From assembly GCF_901709675.1 (NCBI RefSeq), contig NC_051091.1:8714967-8778966 (forward strand): 64,000 bases of DNA, read 5' to 3'. The position numbers and the translations under genes were made by a program. The notes under the pieces were generated by a model, which saw only the letters and a list, made by a program, of their open reading frames with translations, was not told where the DNA came from and did not search any database. This DNA is from Syngnathus acus (Eukaryota > Chordata > Actinopteri > Syngnathiformes > Syngnathidae). Below, piece by piece: positions 1 to 14,300 of the stretch (positions within the stretch are counted from its first letter, which is position 1; each line of letters opens with the position of its first letter).

Positions 1-1777
1 CTCCTGTGTATTATTACTGTTCTGCATTAAAAAATGCATTTTAGTGAAAAAGAAAAACAGCGCCGCCTGGTGGTCTGGTGCCCTGCCTGGTCGCACATAA
101 CGCATTGACTTTAGCTTGTGCAGCTGTCTGGCAGAGTGAGGGTTAAAGTGAGCTGGAGGAGCCTGAGAGAAAGGAAGCCTGGCAGTGGGAGCAGTCTACA
201 CTCCCACACGGCGCCCAGCTGGATGCAGCACACTGCGAGGGGGAGCCCCCCGAACCGACTTGTTGATTCTCACCTGGAGGAGGGGCTGCTGACGAAGACG
301 TGTCTGTTAAGGAGGGAAAAAAAGAAGAAGAGCAAGAGGGGAAGGAAAAGGGAACAACATTTCCATCATGTCTCCATCCTGCTCATGATGCCTTCATCAC
401 CTCCGAGCCCAGCGCAGCAGCTACGGACGGGTTTGCCACCTTTACACGTGGGTCTGATTGAAATGAAGCCGCTGCACGTCCATGACATGATCCGGGCTGC
501 ACGGGAGACACGTACGAACACTTTCTTTACTTTTGAATTTGTCGTTGCTGAAGTTAGTGTTTCCTGTCAAAACTACGATGATTTCCATTTAAAGCATAGT
601 TTCAGCACCAGACAGCGACACAATAATCAGCACTGGACAGCTCACACTGTCCAAAAATCCAACAATCCTTCCTCGGAAACGTATAATTAGTTGATTATTA
701 GTAACGTGGGCAATTAAACAAAGCATATGTTTAAAATAAGTACAATTACACGTATACGAGCTTTGGATTGATTAATCAATTTATTAATTTATTTAAAAAT
801 ACTGTAAAATAATTTTGAACCTTCTGGCTGTAAAGCCTCATGCTCATACCAGATAAACAGATTGTACATGGTGTCACTGGCATTATTGATCTAATAAGTT
901 TTTTTTTGTTTTTTTTTAAATAGGCACAGAAAAACTTAATTGCAATTTAAACATTGTTAAACAAAATATAGCGTTTGAATATTTATAGAGGCTGAGTTTT
1001 CTATACTGTATAGCTCCTGTACTGAATCTGATTAAAATGTCTCCATTAACAATAGTCATATTAGCAAGTGAGTCCAATTTGAGTCATGTAACATGTAAAT
1101 CCAATTTATCACAGGGATCCCCCGCGTCTTCCCTCGTCAGCAAGAATAGCGTCCCTGCCTCCTAAAGCAGATTAAAATATCTATTCTGTTCTCTGATGAG
1201 TGGATAAACCACTTGACATTTCTGCTGTAGGACAGTGCACCGACTGCGCTTTGAGCATAAGCACCCTGTTCTCATACCAGAGCCACCCAGCATAGGGGGA
1301 AATTGGTAATATAGAGGTCATATCTTTTTTTTATTGTTGCTATACTACTTTCACATTCTTTAAATACATTAAAACACACTTCAACTTATTAAAACACACT
1401 TTGGAAGTTAGTCCTTGGCACCCGCATTCTTTCTTTCACTGTCAAGAAATGAGAGAAATCACTATGAGGAAATGAAAAGACTATTGGGCCAGTTCTCCAA
1501 ATAAAATGCAAAGCGTGCTATTTTAAGTTGTCATTTGTCCCATTTTTCCCATTTACTGTAAAACCGACAAGAAGAGACTTAATCTTTGTCTATTGTTTAC
1601 CAAAATATTCAACCAAATCATGTAATAATAAACAACCGCGTAATCATAATAAAAAAAACAGCTGTGATAAAATTTCAAGGCAACAAACTTGGATGCATTT
1701 TGAAGTTGCTGTTGTTGTTGCAGCCACGGGAAGAGAGTGCTCTCGTCTTTGGCACTGACTGAGTGGCTCGAGCGAAG
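1..1777 (+). other. kcnb1 upstream region and probable 5' UTR
   Basis: No open reading frame here is supported by a family match. The first 500 bases are relatively GC-rich, and the rest up to about 1,700 is AT-rich. The sequence just before the kcnb1 start codon should contain its 5' leader, but no TATA box or initiator was clear enough to place a transcription start. A CTCF-like motif lies at 58-73 and is listed separately. Confidence 0.4.
58..73 (-). promoter_or_regulatory. CTCF-like motif
   Basis: Read on the minus strand the bases are CCACCAGGCGGCGCTG. This differs by one base from the commonly quoted CTCF core CCACCAGGGGGCGCTG. Binding is inferred from the motif only. Confidence 0.4.
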
Positions 1778-2329
1778 ATGATCAAAGTGGCGGCAAGGTC
1801 GTCCGTAGCGCAGCCGCCGGACGCGGTGGACATCATTCGAAGCAAGCACAACCGCCGGGTAAGGCTCAACGTTGGGGGTCTCCTTCACGAGGTCCTGTGG
1901 AGGACGCTGGACCGCCTGCCCCGCACGAGACTTGGCAAGTTGCGGGACTGCCACACCCATGAGTCCATCATGGAGATCTGCGACGACTACAGCCTGGACA
2001 GCAATGAGTACTTCTTCGACAGGCACCCCGGCGCCTTCACGTCCATCCTGAACTTCTACCGCACGGGGAAGCTGCACATGATGGAGGAGATGTGCGCCCT
2101 GTCCTTCAGCCAAGAGCTGGACTTTTGGGGCATCGACGAGATCTACCTGGAGTCCTGCTGCCAGGCCCGCTACCACCAGAAGAAGGAGCAGATGAACGAG
2201 GAGCTCAAAAGGGAGGCGGAGAACATGAGGGAGCGGGAAGGTGAGGAGTTTACCACCACATGCTGCTCGGAGAAGAGGAAGAAACTTTGGGACCTCCTGG
2301 AGAAACCCAGCTCATCATTTGCTGCTAAG
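1778..2329 (+). CDS. kcnb1: kcnb1 coding exon 1 (N-terminus and T1 domain)
   Basis: It encodes 184 residues from MIKVAARSS to SSFAAK. It contains the near-invariant Kv2 blocks [39 protein letters not shown] and the HxxxC/CC-type metal-binding region of the T1 domain (ESCCQARYH). The donor GTAAAG follows AAG at 2330. The N-terminus before RVRLNVGG is a few residues shorter than in human KCNB1. Confidence 0.97.
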
Positions 2330-5300
2330 GTAAAGTCCAAAATTTTCATATGCACTTTTCAATTTGAGGGAATTTTGGTTGCCAAGAAGTCAGTTGAGGA
2401 GCTTTGTTTGGACACAAGTAGTGCTTTGCCGCCATCTTGATGAATCTGTAGGCAATTATAAAGCTTTTCATAGGACGGGCGCGCTGAAGTCCTTCCAATC
2501 TCGGCAGTAATGAGCAAGTTAGTTTCTGATTAGGTTCCTTGTCCATTTAAAATTGACAGGCAGAAAAAGTGAAGTGCTTTAGCTGCTAGAAAATATAACC
2601 TGAAGGATACTTTCAAATCCCAAAAAACAGTGGGTGGCTCAAATGAGCATAACTGTGGGCCTTTTTGCTCCGCACTGTGTCATTATTATAGCAAAATTGG
2701 CTTCGTGGACGCGCAGGATACAAAGGAGAAGGTTTGTTGTTTCACACCACACATCCGTTTCAGACGTGGATTTTCGCAATGTGTACACAACTTGTACCTT
2801 CTGCCATTAGGTGGAAGACATTTTATTTAGGCCACCGGTTACCATATATTGCTTGCATAGAACAGGATTGGCTGCCACCTAGTGGAAGTAAAATAAAATG
2901 TATTTAATTGGTTGATCATTAACTTCTTTCATAGTCCAAAAAGGAATGTAATCAAATGCAAATCATTTCTTATGTCGGATGTCATTGGATTTATCCAATG
3001 AATGACTTTCCATCATGTGGAATGAAGGTGTCTAATGTTAAGACAAGAAATGGAGGGGTGGGGTAGAGGGAGTATTTCAGTTTACATCTGGAGGCTATAA
3101 ATCTCTGCAGTTTGACGAACAGTCTGACATTCCTTTTTTGCCCCAATTGGTACTTTTCATCTGTTCCTTTGAGAGCTGCAGGAGGGAGAAGTAATGAGAA
3201 AAAAAATGTTACACACAAAAGTGAAAAATGTTCCTCTAAGTGCAACTTATTCTGTTTAAAATGGACTTTGCTAACTAATTTTGCGACTATGCATAATCAA
3301 TAATGTCCACCAGCTGTCTTTTCCTAATGACGCATTTTTAGATGCATATATGACAGCCGTTATTGTCTTCCATTATTGGATTCGTTAGCGACTCGAGTCT
3401 CGAGGTGATTAATGAATGCCTGTTTTGACGACGCCACGACTGGCACCTTTTGTTTAATTGAATGTCACATATTTATAGAAGCGCACATCTTCATTACACA
3501 CCAACTTCCTTTCTATCCTCTACTCAATCATCCCGCTCATTAACACGCTCCCGGCCCACGCTTTGCAGCGCTTCACTGGGGATCAATGGACACGGGCTGT
3601 GCTTAATAGAGTATATGAAGCAGTTTTCAATTAAAATGTGGATTCACTAGACCCCGTTGCATGTGTTAGCATGACAATAGCAGCAGCTCAGGGAGTGTAG
3701 ATGTTCACAGAGGTTAGCCTTTTCATTACTGTACTCCACATTCAGCAGGGAGCAGAACCAAGGATAGTTTTTTTTATATTCAGTGCGATACTCCTCGAGA
3801 CGATCTGTCAGTCTTTGATTTTTTTTTTTTTTTTTTTACCACAGTGTAAGTCAGATGGGTAGTTGGCCCATGTAGTGCATTTTGAAATGTGTCGGAAAGA
3901 CAGCGGAGGTTCTCAGCATTTCCGAAACAAGACACCTCGGTCAAAACAAGACTAAAGGAAGCTTCAAACACCTCCGTACACGGAGCTTTCTGCATAATTT
4001 ATCCAGCTCATCTAGTCAGATAACCCGCTGTATCCGTGACCTTGAATAGCTCCTAATTATGATTTCTTAAATAGATCACGTTGCTCCTGTCTGTGACACT
4101 TGCTGGCCCTCAGCTCTCCCTGGAGATGGATTTTATTCTAGCTACAGAAAGCAGAGTTGTAATTATTAGCAGCAATAGTGGACGTGTTTTTACATATCAT
4201 GGGAAACCATAGCACTATCTAATTTTTTTTAATCACTCGTAGTTTGGTTACATAGACATACATTAGCTATGTGAATTCCATAGTCTTTGTCCCATGTCAT
4301 CAAAACTGTTTGAATCCACAGCTCATGACATGCTCAATGAGCCACGACCTCATGTTTTGTTTTCCATTAAGGATTGCGGAAAAAAAAAATGCTAAACTGA
4401 GGTTACCTGGTGGCCCAGAAAGGTGATGTTGTTTAATTGAAGTGTTGAAATGGCTTGTTCCTAAACAGATTCTGCCTCATTTATTTTTCAGCACTGATTA
4501 AATTTTAATTGCCCATTAATAAGGCCTCACTTCATGCCAGGAAGAAGTCTGTGCAATGCGGAATGTATATAACCCCACGTGCCTCGTCAAGTACAATATA
4601 TAAACTGACAGGAGCGCTTGTACTCAAATGAGCCATTTTCACACCAAAGCAGCATGAAAGGACATCGTGCATGCCGCATTTGCTCGCACGACTCCCAGTT
4701 TTGAAGTGTTAGAGCGTTATTGAATAGTTTTAGGCTCACTTGAGTCTGCCTATCCACCGTGGGCCAGCCCGCTAAATAATTCAACAAACAATATGGGCTG
4801 AAGGAAAACTTGCAGGTAATCAGTGCATCAATAAAAGATAAGATCTTGTTGATGCGGCACATGCTAAGTGTCTGATACTTTAGTTCTGAGCGCTGAGATG
4901 TACAGTATGACTGAGAATGAGCGTCTATCGCTCCCTTGAAATGAACACCGTCCCAAAACTCACTTCTTCATGCAAGCACAGGCCCCAAATGGCCGTTCTT
5001 CTCCAGTGCACACTCAACGGAAAAGAACATCACTCTGCTGTGTGAGCTGTGCTTGTGTTACTCATGAAAAAGAACACTTGGAACGCGTGCGAGGGTGTTG
5101 AGGATGATCAACTAAAGTTATGCTGAAAGCCCAAAAAAAAATAATACATTGCAGAACCACCAATGCCCTACAGCTGAATGATCAACTATTTATTGAACTT
5201 TTGAACTTATATAACCACAGAAGTCACACATTTAGTCTTCCTGGTTGATGTCTTTTAGTCATATCGATTTGTTTGGGGGGGAAAAAAACATGAAACAGGT

Positions 5301-8300
5301 AAATAGAAGTTGAATCACAATCGACTTGTATGCATGTATACATGTAGTCCAGCATGACTCAACTCAACTAACCTTTATTTATAGAGCGCTTTAAAGTAAC
5401 CGCAACTGCATACAAATTGCCGTACTTGAAGTAAAAATCATAAAGACAACACTTAGTATAACAAAAAACACAATTGTATTACAACAATGCAGAGACTCAT
5501 GCTGAGTTAAAACCCAAAAGAATAATCATACGCTTCAAGATTAGTTTGAAAGATGGACATTTGACAGCCCAGCAGCATTTTGTGCCAATTGGAGATGCTC
5601 AAGGGAAAACCGGCTGACTCCAAAAAAGAAAAAGTGCATTACAATAATGCAGCCGAGATGTAATGGAGGCATGAATTACTGTTTCGATGACTGTACATTA
5701 AGTCATATTACCAACCATGAGTTGAATTTCCAGTAATAATTGACATATACTGTATTACGGCTAATGACAGATAGAATTGTAATGATTGACGCATAGTCTG
5801 CCCAATGAAAGCTCAAAGAGTGCATCGGTGGTTCTGCCTGTAATGATTGCTCACCTCACAATCTTTGGACCGGAACAAGGTAGCGAGCTGTAAAAACTGA
5901 CATTCTTTATGTTGTGCAAGTTGCCCCCCCCCCCTTTTTTTTTTTTTGGCTGCAGGCAGTTTCCTGCACATTGACTGCACTTCGCAGTTTTCATAGTTCG
6001 AGATGCATTTGCACAAACTGCCGCGTTGCTCCAAAAGGTCTGTCGGTTGCGTGAACCCTTTTTGGGTGAGAATGGGGGGAAAAAATCGATGGCGGAGGCA
6101 TTAAGTTGTAAGGCAAGCTGGCAGGAGAGAGGAGAGGGACGGCGGGGGCACCCCCCCCCCGGTCTTTATCGCGTCTCCCGGATGTACGTGCGACTTCCAA
6201 CATGAGCACTGAAGCATGTCGCGCTGTGTCACGAAGATCCCAGTGTAGCAGAACAATCTCGAATAATAGAGCAAAGTAGTTCTTGTCGGTAGCTTCCACT
6301 GTTAATAAGCAAGGATGGGACAAGGCAACGGGGTGTGCTTTATGAGCGTGTTGCCGAGCGACACCACCACTTGCCTTGAAATAGCATCAATCAATGGCAC
6401 ACCACTGATTCCCAGCTGGCCCGACTGACTGACTGGTGGCTGGCTGGCTGGCTGGCTGGGCCATGTGTTCCGCCCGGTGGCTTCACACACTTGTGAAAAG
6501 TAAGTCGCAAACAACACCTCTCACTCTTTGTCATTCTTTTTCTCTCTTTTGTCAGTCCTCCTTGTCTTGTTACTCAAATGAACTCGCCTACATTTCAGTA
6601 AGAGATGATTTCATAAAAACACAATGGCAATGTTTTCTTTTCAAAAATATTCGCCGCTACTCTCTGAATGTTCTGACAATGTGTGACTCATTGAAGAAAT
6701 CAATTCAGTGAAATATTTTGTTTTGTTTTTCCCACTGAGTAGTACAGTCTTATTTATTCATCTTATTTATTTATTTATTTATTTATTTATCCGTTTATTC
6801 TAAGGGTCCTGTCTATTATTGACTAGTTAATGCAGGTGTCAAACTCAAGGCCCGGGGGCCAGATACGGCCCGCCACATCATTATATGTGGCCCGCGAAGA
6901 CAAATTGTGCATCAAATTCGTGTCATTACTTTTTTTCTTTTCAAATATTTGACCAGTTTTTACTCGTCTGATTTAAAAACGAGTTATTTGTCAGTGTGTT
7001 TTGTAGCTTTTACTGTATATAATATGAGATGCTCATACATTTATTTGGGTTGACAGTCATAATGGCCCTCCGAAAGAAGCTATGACTACAATGCGGCCCG
7101 CGAAAAAAATGAGTTTGACACCCCTGAGTTAATGAAATCTAAATTTTGGGGTTGCCTTTTCCACTTTTGCTGCTAAAACTCAAAACTTGACAATTTATGG
7201 CTACGAATAGAAAATTATAGATCTATGTTTGTTTCAGCGAGATCAGCAAAGCTTTAAATCTAAAGGCAGCTGCAGCGTGAAGCTTTCATGCGTGGTGCTC
7301 TACTATAATACATTTCTCAAGCACTCTAAAAAGTTTTTGCGTCTTTCCACATTGTGGCATTTACCAACAAACCCCTTTGTTTTTTTGCACCCAGTTCATA
7401 ATCGTGTGGCAGTAGCTGAAAGCAATCAGCAGTGTGTATTGGCAAATGCACAGGCTAATGGAGCTGTGCACTAAACAGAGACATTAGCGTTATTGATTGC
7501 AAGCATGGCTTTGATGGCGTTTGATCAACGTGAAGAAACACACGAATGGAAAGTCACTTTAGAAAGACAGGCTGCACATCAATAACACACACACACAACT
7601 TTCCCCACGCTTTAATATTTCTATTCGACAGATGACAAAAGCTATGCTTTACTTTTAGCGCGATGTCTTATCTGACTTTTGCTTCTCCTGCGTGCACATT
7701 TGTGCAGCTGTGAATTTAGGCAGGTGGCATTTAAAAAGGTGAAGGGTCAAAGAAGACGAGAGGATGACGGTACGACTACTTTTACTGTGCGATTTCATTC
7801 ATTATTTAGACGGGCCTGTCAGGGGTGGAGCATCACTCAGGGAGATATGGGATGACAAGTGGTCAGTAGAAAGCGAAGGTTTACGCAGAGTCCACAGAAG
7901 CGATCACACGTTCAGCTCGCTGATGTTTGCATCAGTCACTCAGCAGTCTGAGGTTGAAAAGATCTGTTTTCACAAAGGCATCCTATCATAGTCCAAATAT
8001 TTCATCGGTTGACTGTGTGGCAATCTCTGCGGCAATCGCTTAAATCGAGAATGCAAAACATGCTTTAAGGTGCTCGTCATCAGTCGATGACAGCAGAACA
8101 AAAGCAGTCCTTGAACGTGTTTACTCAGCCGAGCCATCACCTCACACTTCCAATGAGAGTGGCGATGTTTGGTTTGGCTTTGGCAGCAGACGTCGGAGCT
8201 GCCTCCGCTTGCCCCTTCGTCCGAGCAAGCTACTCTCTCAGAACGTGTGTTCGCTTCTTTTCAACTGTCTCACTGGATGACAGACAGTCAACACACCTAG

Positions 8301-11300
8301 CTTGCGTCCTCTCTCAATCTGTCTTCACTCGAGTTTGCCAACCTCAGCGAGCCAGAGTTTTGGTTTTGCTTGTGTTCCTTGCACTAGCAAACCTTTTTCT
8401 TCTTATTTTTTTTTTATTATTACGACTTATTGTTGCTCTAACAAACGCCGCTTATTGATTAAGTGTCCTATTCACATGAATGTGCTTGCCATCAGACTGA
8501 CAAGCAATAATTACCTTCTGAACTTGATCTCCAACCTAATACCCAAAGGACGAACAGCCAACAAGAGGGTTCATTCAACGCCAGACCACCCTGAGTGGCT
8601 CACATCAGACACGGTAGACGACCTCAGTCAAACAAAGTGTCGCCTTACATTTCTTGCCGTATCGCCTTACGTCACTTGAGCATTAGTTGGTGACATCAAA
8701 CAGTCAAAATAAAAGTTTGCAGGCTTCTTAGCTTCTCTTCTACACAGCACAACATTTTTGAGAAATCAACCACTATCTGGCATTGTTGTTTGGCAGTTTA
8801 CAGAGCGCTCTTGTCCTTTTGTGAATTATAGATGAGTTTTGGAGGAAAACTGTCCCTGTTGGGCATACTGATGAGGATGTAAGTATAAACAAAGCAAAAT
8901 TAAATAAATCACATTACATGCATACAACGACATCAGATGGAATCCCTCCTTTTGAATAATAATACAATCAAGTTTTAATATCACGCTAAATGTATTAAGT
9001 CATGACTTCTAATTAAACCGTATTGGATGATGAAATTAAAAATGAGAGAGGAAACACTTTATTGGATTATAGAGAGGGATGCTTGCAATATTTTCACCTG
9101 CTCGGCTTTTGATTTTAGCATGTGTATTATTTTCAAACGTGTTATTTATGGAGAGGTATCAATTTCCAAAAATATGTAGATTAGAAGTTCTCCAGCCACA
9201 TTACATTTTTATATTAATACTCTTACTGTGCCTTTTACTGAATTATTTTCAGAAAGCACACATTTTAAAAATGCAACTCTACTACTGGATTAAGTGGGCG
9301 TAAAAATATTGCATGTAGCATTTTGTGCCAGCGGTTAGAGAGAGTATAGTGTCCAGTATCGCTCAAACGTTCTTTCCAGGCCCGCTTTAGTTGTTAGTGA
9401 AAAGGCTGCTGAGCTTTCATCAAATGGCTATTTGAGTTTCTCTTGATGGAACACAGCAAATGGACTTCTGAAGTTTCTCCGAAACACAATTTTACTCACT
9501 GCGGCGCCCAAGAGTCAGCAAAAAAACAAAAAAAACGTTACAGATCAACTGTGGCTGCATTAAGTAGACCACTTGCCACAAAATGGGAATATATAATAGC
9601 CTTGACATGGATAAAAGTATCATAGAGTATATCCGCTATATGAGTACACTGAGATAGCGAGATGTGACTTGATGAGATGAGAAACGCTTTTGTGGGTCAT
9701 CAGAAGTCTGCAGTCCACTGAGTGCATTTTTTTGTTTTATACTGGATTCTGCAGGAGTACCTAATCAAGCGACCTACTGTAGCATTAACGGTAGCATTAA
9801 TTGCTCTGGCAGCAAGTGGGATTGAGCGAATTTCAATCAGGTTCACACTAATCTCCAGCCAGCGGCCCTCGGGAGCCTCTCTTCTCTCCCTTCTGCCTCC
9901 CGCTGTTCTCATTTCTTCTTTACCTCCGCCCACCAGACGCCAGCACATCACCTTTCGTCTGTCTGTGTTGAGATATAGGCCACTGAGATAATAGATATGT
10001 TGTCTTGATTCGAAGTGGGCTGCAGTTGAGGAGGAGAGGTATTCAAATCTGCTGAAAAAGTATCCTCCATTTGCATCTTTGTGTGACAAGACAACCTGAG
10101 AATGGATGGCTTGTAAAGTGAGCCCAGTCATGCTGGTTGAAAAGGTTACTTTTAAGTCTGTGGGAAATTGGACTCTTCTGTCCGCACTCACGTGCTTCCA
10201 TAGGCAAACGTTGCTGATCAAGTGCATCATTCAAACTACTGGGTCAAAAGTAACCCAAATTGGGTGAAATAGTTTGGTTTTCTGCCCACACAAATCTGCC
10301 GAGTCAAAATAATGAACAATTTCCTCAGAATCCACAACTACTGGTGGATTCCGAAAACAGCCCAGCATCTTCCACTGTGTGAAAAGATAACTCGGGTAAT
10401 AAAGAAGACAGCATGAGACTTTTTTCATCAGCTCAGTAGGTTTGAAGCAGGGCCAGACTTTGACAGCCGAAACCTTTGCTCATTACTGTCTCTCTATCAA
10501 ACCTCTGCACGGATCACATTCGATGCTGAGCGGAAATCCTCGCAAACCTTGCTACGTCAATAAAAACCAACAACAGTGAGGCTAAATCTGGTGGGATTTT
10601 CTTTCTTTATTCCTTCTTATTACAATTTCACACGCTTGAATTTAAGTTGAAAAGTGGATATGGAAATTATTGCGAAATGTCTCACTCTGGACAAATAGCC
10701 ATGTTTTTGTTTGCCAGCATTGAATGTAGATCTAGAACTTCCAGTCATGTGGATTAGAGTAATGACAACAAAAGAAAAGAAACATAAACAGTTGTATTTA
10801 TCACTTGTGGAAAATGGGAGGTCACTCAAGGAGTCGGATTATTGATCAGAAATCTCCTTTCATTAGTATTCTGGCTTGACGTCCACGTGTGAGGTTGCAG
10901 CAGGAGAACAGCAGGGTGCCGGCCGGCCGGCCAGCCGGCACACAAACATGCTCGCTCAATGTGGGGAAAGACCGTTTCTCTTTATGCTGCTGCTGCTGCT
11001 GCTGCTCTTCAATTTATCACCGTGGAAGAACAACAGATTTAGTTGCTTGCAGAGGAGGAATAGAGAGGAAGAGAACGGAGAAGCAAATTTGAAAAAAAAA
11101 AAAACGTCCCACGCTGACTTCTTTCATAAAAATATGCAGCAAATCGACAATTAAGTGTATAGTCAAGAGGAAAAAAAAAATCTGTAGGAAAACATTGGGT
11201 GTGATTATAAAAAGTCAAATTATCGTACCGACGAATAAAAGTACACACTGTTTACTTTAATTCATATTCATAATTGGACTCTTGATGCTAAAACATCAAT

Positions 11301-14300
11301 GATAAAAAAAAATAAAAAAAGGAATTTTATTTTCTTGTCGATTTGAAGGTCTCGAGTCGGTTTCTGGTGGCGTGCGTTCAAATGTGGGGTCAGCATGTCC
11401 ATGTATGGCTGTGATTGGCTGCAGACATGCTTGACTGTCAGCCGGTTTACAAGAACCTGAATGGATGGAAGAGGCATGTGCTGCACCAGGCACCAGTCTG
11501 GCATGTGCTTCATTGTTTTTACTTCCTTCTCTTAGTGACTTCTCAACTTGATGCTTGGGAAACAGACTCATTATTATTAATTTTAGACAACTATGTGGGC
11601 ACAAGGAAATTGTGGCTGATTCATTTTTTTGAAAGAGCAAATGTCCTTCTCACTGCCTCTTTTGCAGGACTCAGATGATTAGGTCCACAGTGTTCAACTC
11701 TGCCCTGAGATAATTTAGGGTTTTGTTCCACCTGCAAATTACTGCCAGTGTCATTTCCACTTTATACAACTGGGATGTTTGGTCATTCCACACTGGGGCT
11801 CAGCACTTTAAGCTGGAACAGATTGCAGACTCACTGGGTTCATCTCCCAATAAATTTTTTATTCGTCTTTCAACGACCCAACCTGTCACGTCTTTATGCC
11901 TACAAAGCAAGTTTTTTTTTTTTCATCTCAGAGCTTTAAGCCTCAGCTGTAATTTAAAGCAGTGGAAATCAGCATTTACTGAAACTGATAGTGTATACAG
12001 TGATTCATAATTAAATCATATCCACATGAATCATGCCGCTTTAATCCGGCATGTCCTTGTTAGGGGTGTGCCATCTCACCACTAAAGGTGATTCGCTACG
12101 AATCTCAATATATGAGCGGCGATACGATTCATGGACTGTTCATTTTAAAGTCTTTACGATTTGATTGAGTTTGATTCAGTGGGATTATAAATTCAAATTT
12201 GATATGATGCAGCTCAATTCGAGAAGGGTACAACAAAATGAGTTTTTACAACATGAATGGACTTGATGCTTCTCGAAATGTGTTTCCTATTTTGTTACGG
12301 ATAGAATTATAATCAATAGTTCAGAATGTTTCGTTCAAATTGGTCTTAGGTGACTTGAAAGTAGCTTAGTTGTTTCTGTTCTAACCCTCCAAGGTGTCAA
12401 AAAATGAAAACCCGGTTATCCGACTGTAAAAGTGGGCTTCAAACGTCGAATGGCATCAACTTGACAGACTAGACTCTTAGTGATATTTAGGAATACAAAT
12501 TGGCTTCCTGAAACCAGAGGAAATTGCACTGACGTGTGTGTGTGTATCTCCCCCTGTGAGCGCCCGCCTCACTTGTCACCGCCTGCTGTAGCTGGCTACG
12601 CACTGTTTCTGTGAATGCTTTGCTGCACTTCTTTCACAAATGCTAAAAGAACCTCCCATTGCCATGGAAACTATCAGTTGAGCTACACTGCAGTCTGCCT
12701 CCCCCCCCATGAGAAGGCTCTGTGCATGTGTGTTTATATTAAACGTGTGACGCCTGCTTTGTTTGTGTTATTTATACCACTGCAAACATATGTGCCCTCA
12801 CTACACACTTCTTTTAGTACAACTGCATACTATTCTCTATACTGTATCTAGCGGGGGGGGGAAAAATGGAGAGAAAACAAATAAATGAGATCATGTGGTT
12901 GCACAAGTGTGCACACCCTCAGGAACGTGTTTGTGTTCACAATTAACCAGTCACATTCAAACTTGAGTTAAATGGCAGTTTTTAGCACTTTTAAATGACC
13001 AATGTACTCTTTTAAATAATGGTAAAAAAATTAAATATGCTTTCACTGGACCATAATAAATTAACTTGTATAAATATAAAAAATAAAAAAGAATACAAAT
13101 ATTAATAAAAAAATAAATATATAAATAACACCTACTATGACTTGTATAAATATAAATATAAGAAATTTAAATATGAATGAAAAAATAAAGCTTTCATTCA
13201 TTCATACTACATGTGTTGCTAATCTAAATTGGAATTTTTTTTTGCCTCGTTGGAGGTCTGGGTCCTTGTACTTGTGCTTGGATCTCACTGGATTGTGTGC
13301 AGAACGTACTGTCAGGATCTAAGAAAAGATATTGCGTTAGTCATTAGTGACATAGAAGATAAAAATGTCCTGCTGTAACATGTCAGCGCAAACTAATGCG
13401 AGATGACACACAGGTTTCGGTGAGTTCCACCTCCACCGTTTTGCTTTTGATTTGTGTTCCTGCCAGCTCACAATGAATGTTCGTCTTTTAAAGGTCAGCT
13501 CCCTCTCACCTGCTCTCGTCTGAGTTCCGTCGGATGTTAGAAGGGCGTGAATACTGGAGCACTCTTTCTAGCATTTTCATTGAGGTGTGTCGTAAAAAAA
13601 TAGGTCACTTGTTTTTGTCTGTTGCCGTGGGCTCTTGGAAGTGGCTGCGCACCTCAACTGCATACATTACTTGCTATTCGGTGTCTCTCTGCATTATACA
13701 TCTGTGACCTCACTCCATGCACCAAGCGGGATTTCTCAGAGTTCAGTGGCCTCCAGGGCCGGCCACTCACTTTTGCGGCATAGAGTAAGACATGCAGAGA
13801 TATAGCGGAGGGACATTGATGGTGAGGACACAATGTACTCACACATACACACACAGTGTACACCAGAGATATCCTCAGTGGTCCGGTGGGATCTTCAGCC
13901 TGCCCTTCCATTCCAACTGAATCATTCAGAAGGAGGCTTGAGAACACAGCAGGTGTTTTCTTCTGTAAAATAAAAAAATGAATAGTTTTATGTTACACTC
14001 AGTTTGGGTTCAGGTCATCCCTAGATTTGTGTCTGACTATTCACCATGTCGATAAAAATAGTGTGGCTAGGAAGGGAAAAATTGTGTTTTTGGCTATTTT
14101 TATTTGCTTTTGATCAGTGATGGCCGCATTATAGGCACTTGGCCATATGTAGAGCATTTTTTCCACAGATCAGATTGGACTTTTTGGTTATAATTCTCAA
14201 ATGTATGTTTGGCAATCACAACTCATTAACCGTGATGCATTGGGGCTGTTTTTCTAATGACAGTTTTTTTTTCTTTTTTATTCAAGGTGGAGGGAATTCT

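Noticed and set aside
118-690. 190-aa frame upstream of kcnb1
   Set aside because: Basic, low-complexity translation with no conserved motif; more likely kcnb1 5' flanking DNA.
1763-1777. Upstream in-frame GTG start for kcnb1
   Set aside because: GTG is rarely used in vertebrates, and an ATG follows five codons later, directly before the conserved N-terminus.
9700-10230. 176-aa minus-strand frame in the kcnb1 intron
   Set aside because: No domain, no homologue recognised, and no splice or promoter signals; it lies in ordinary intron.
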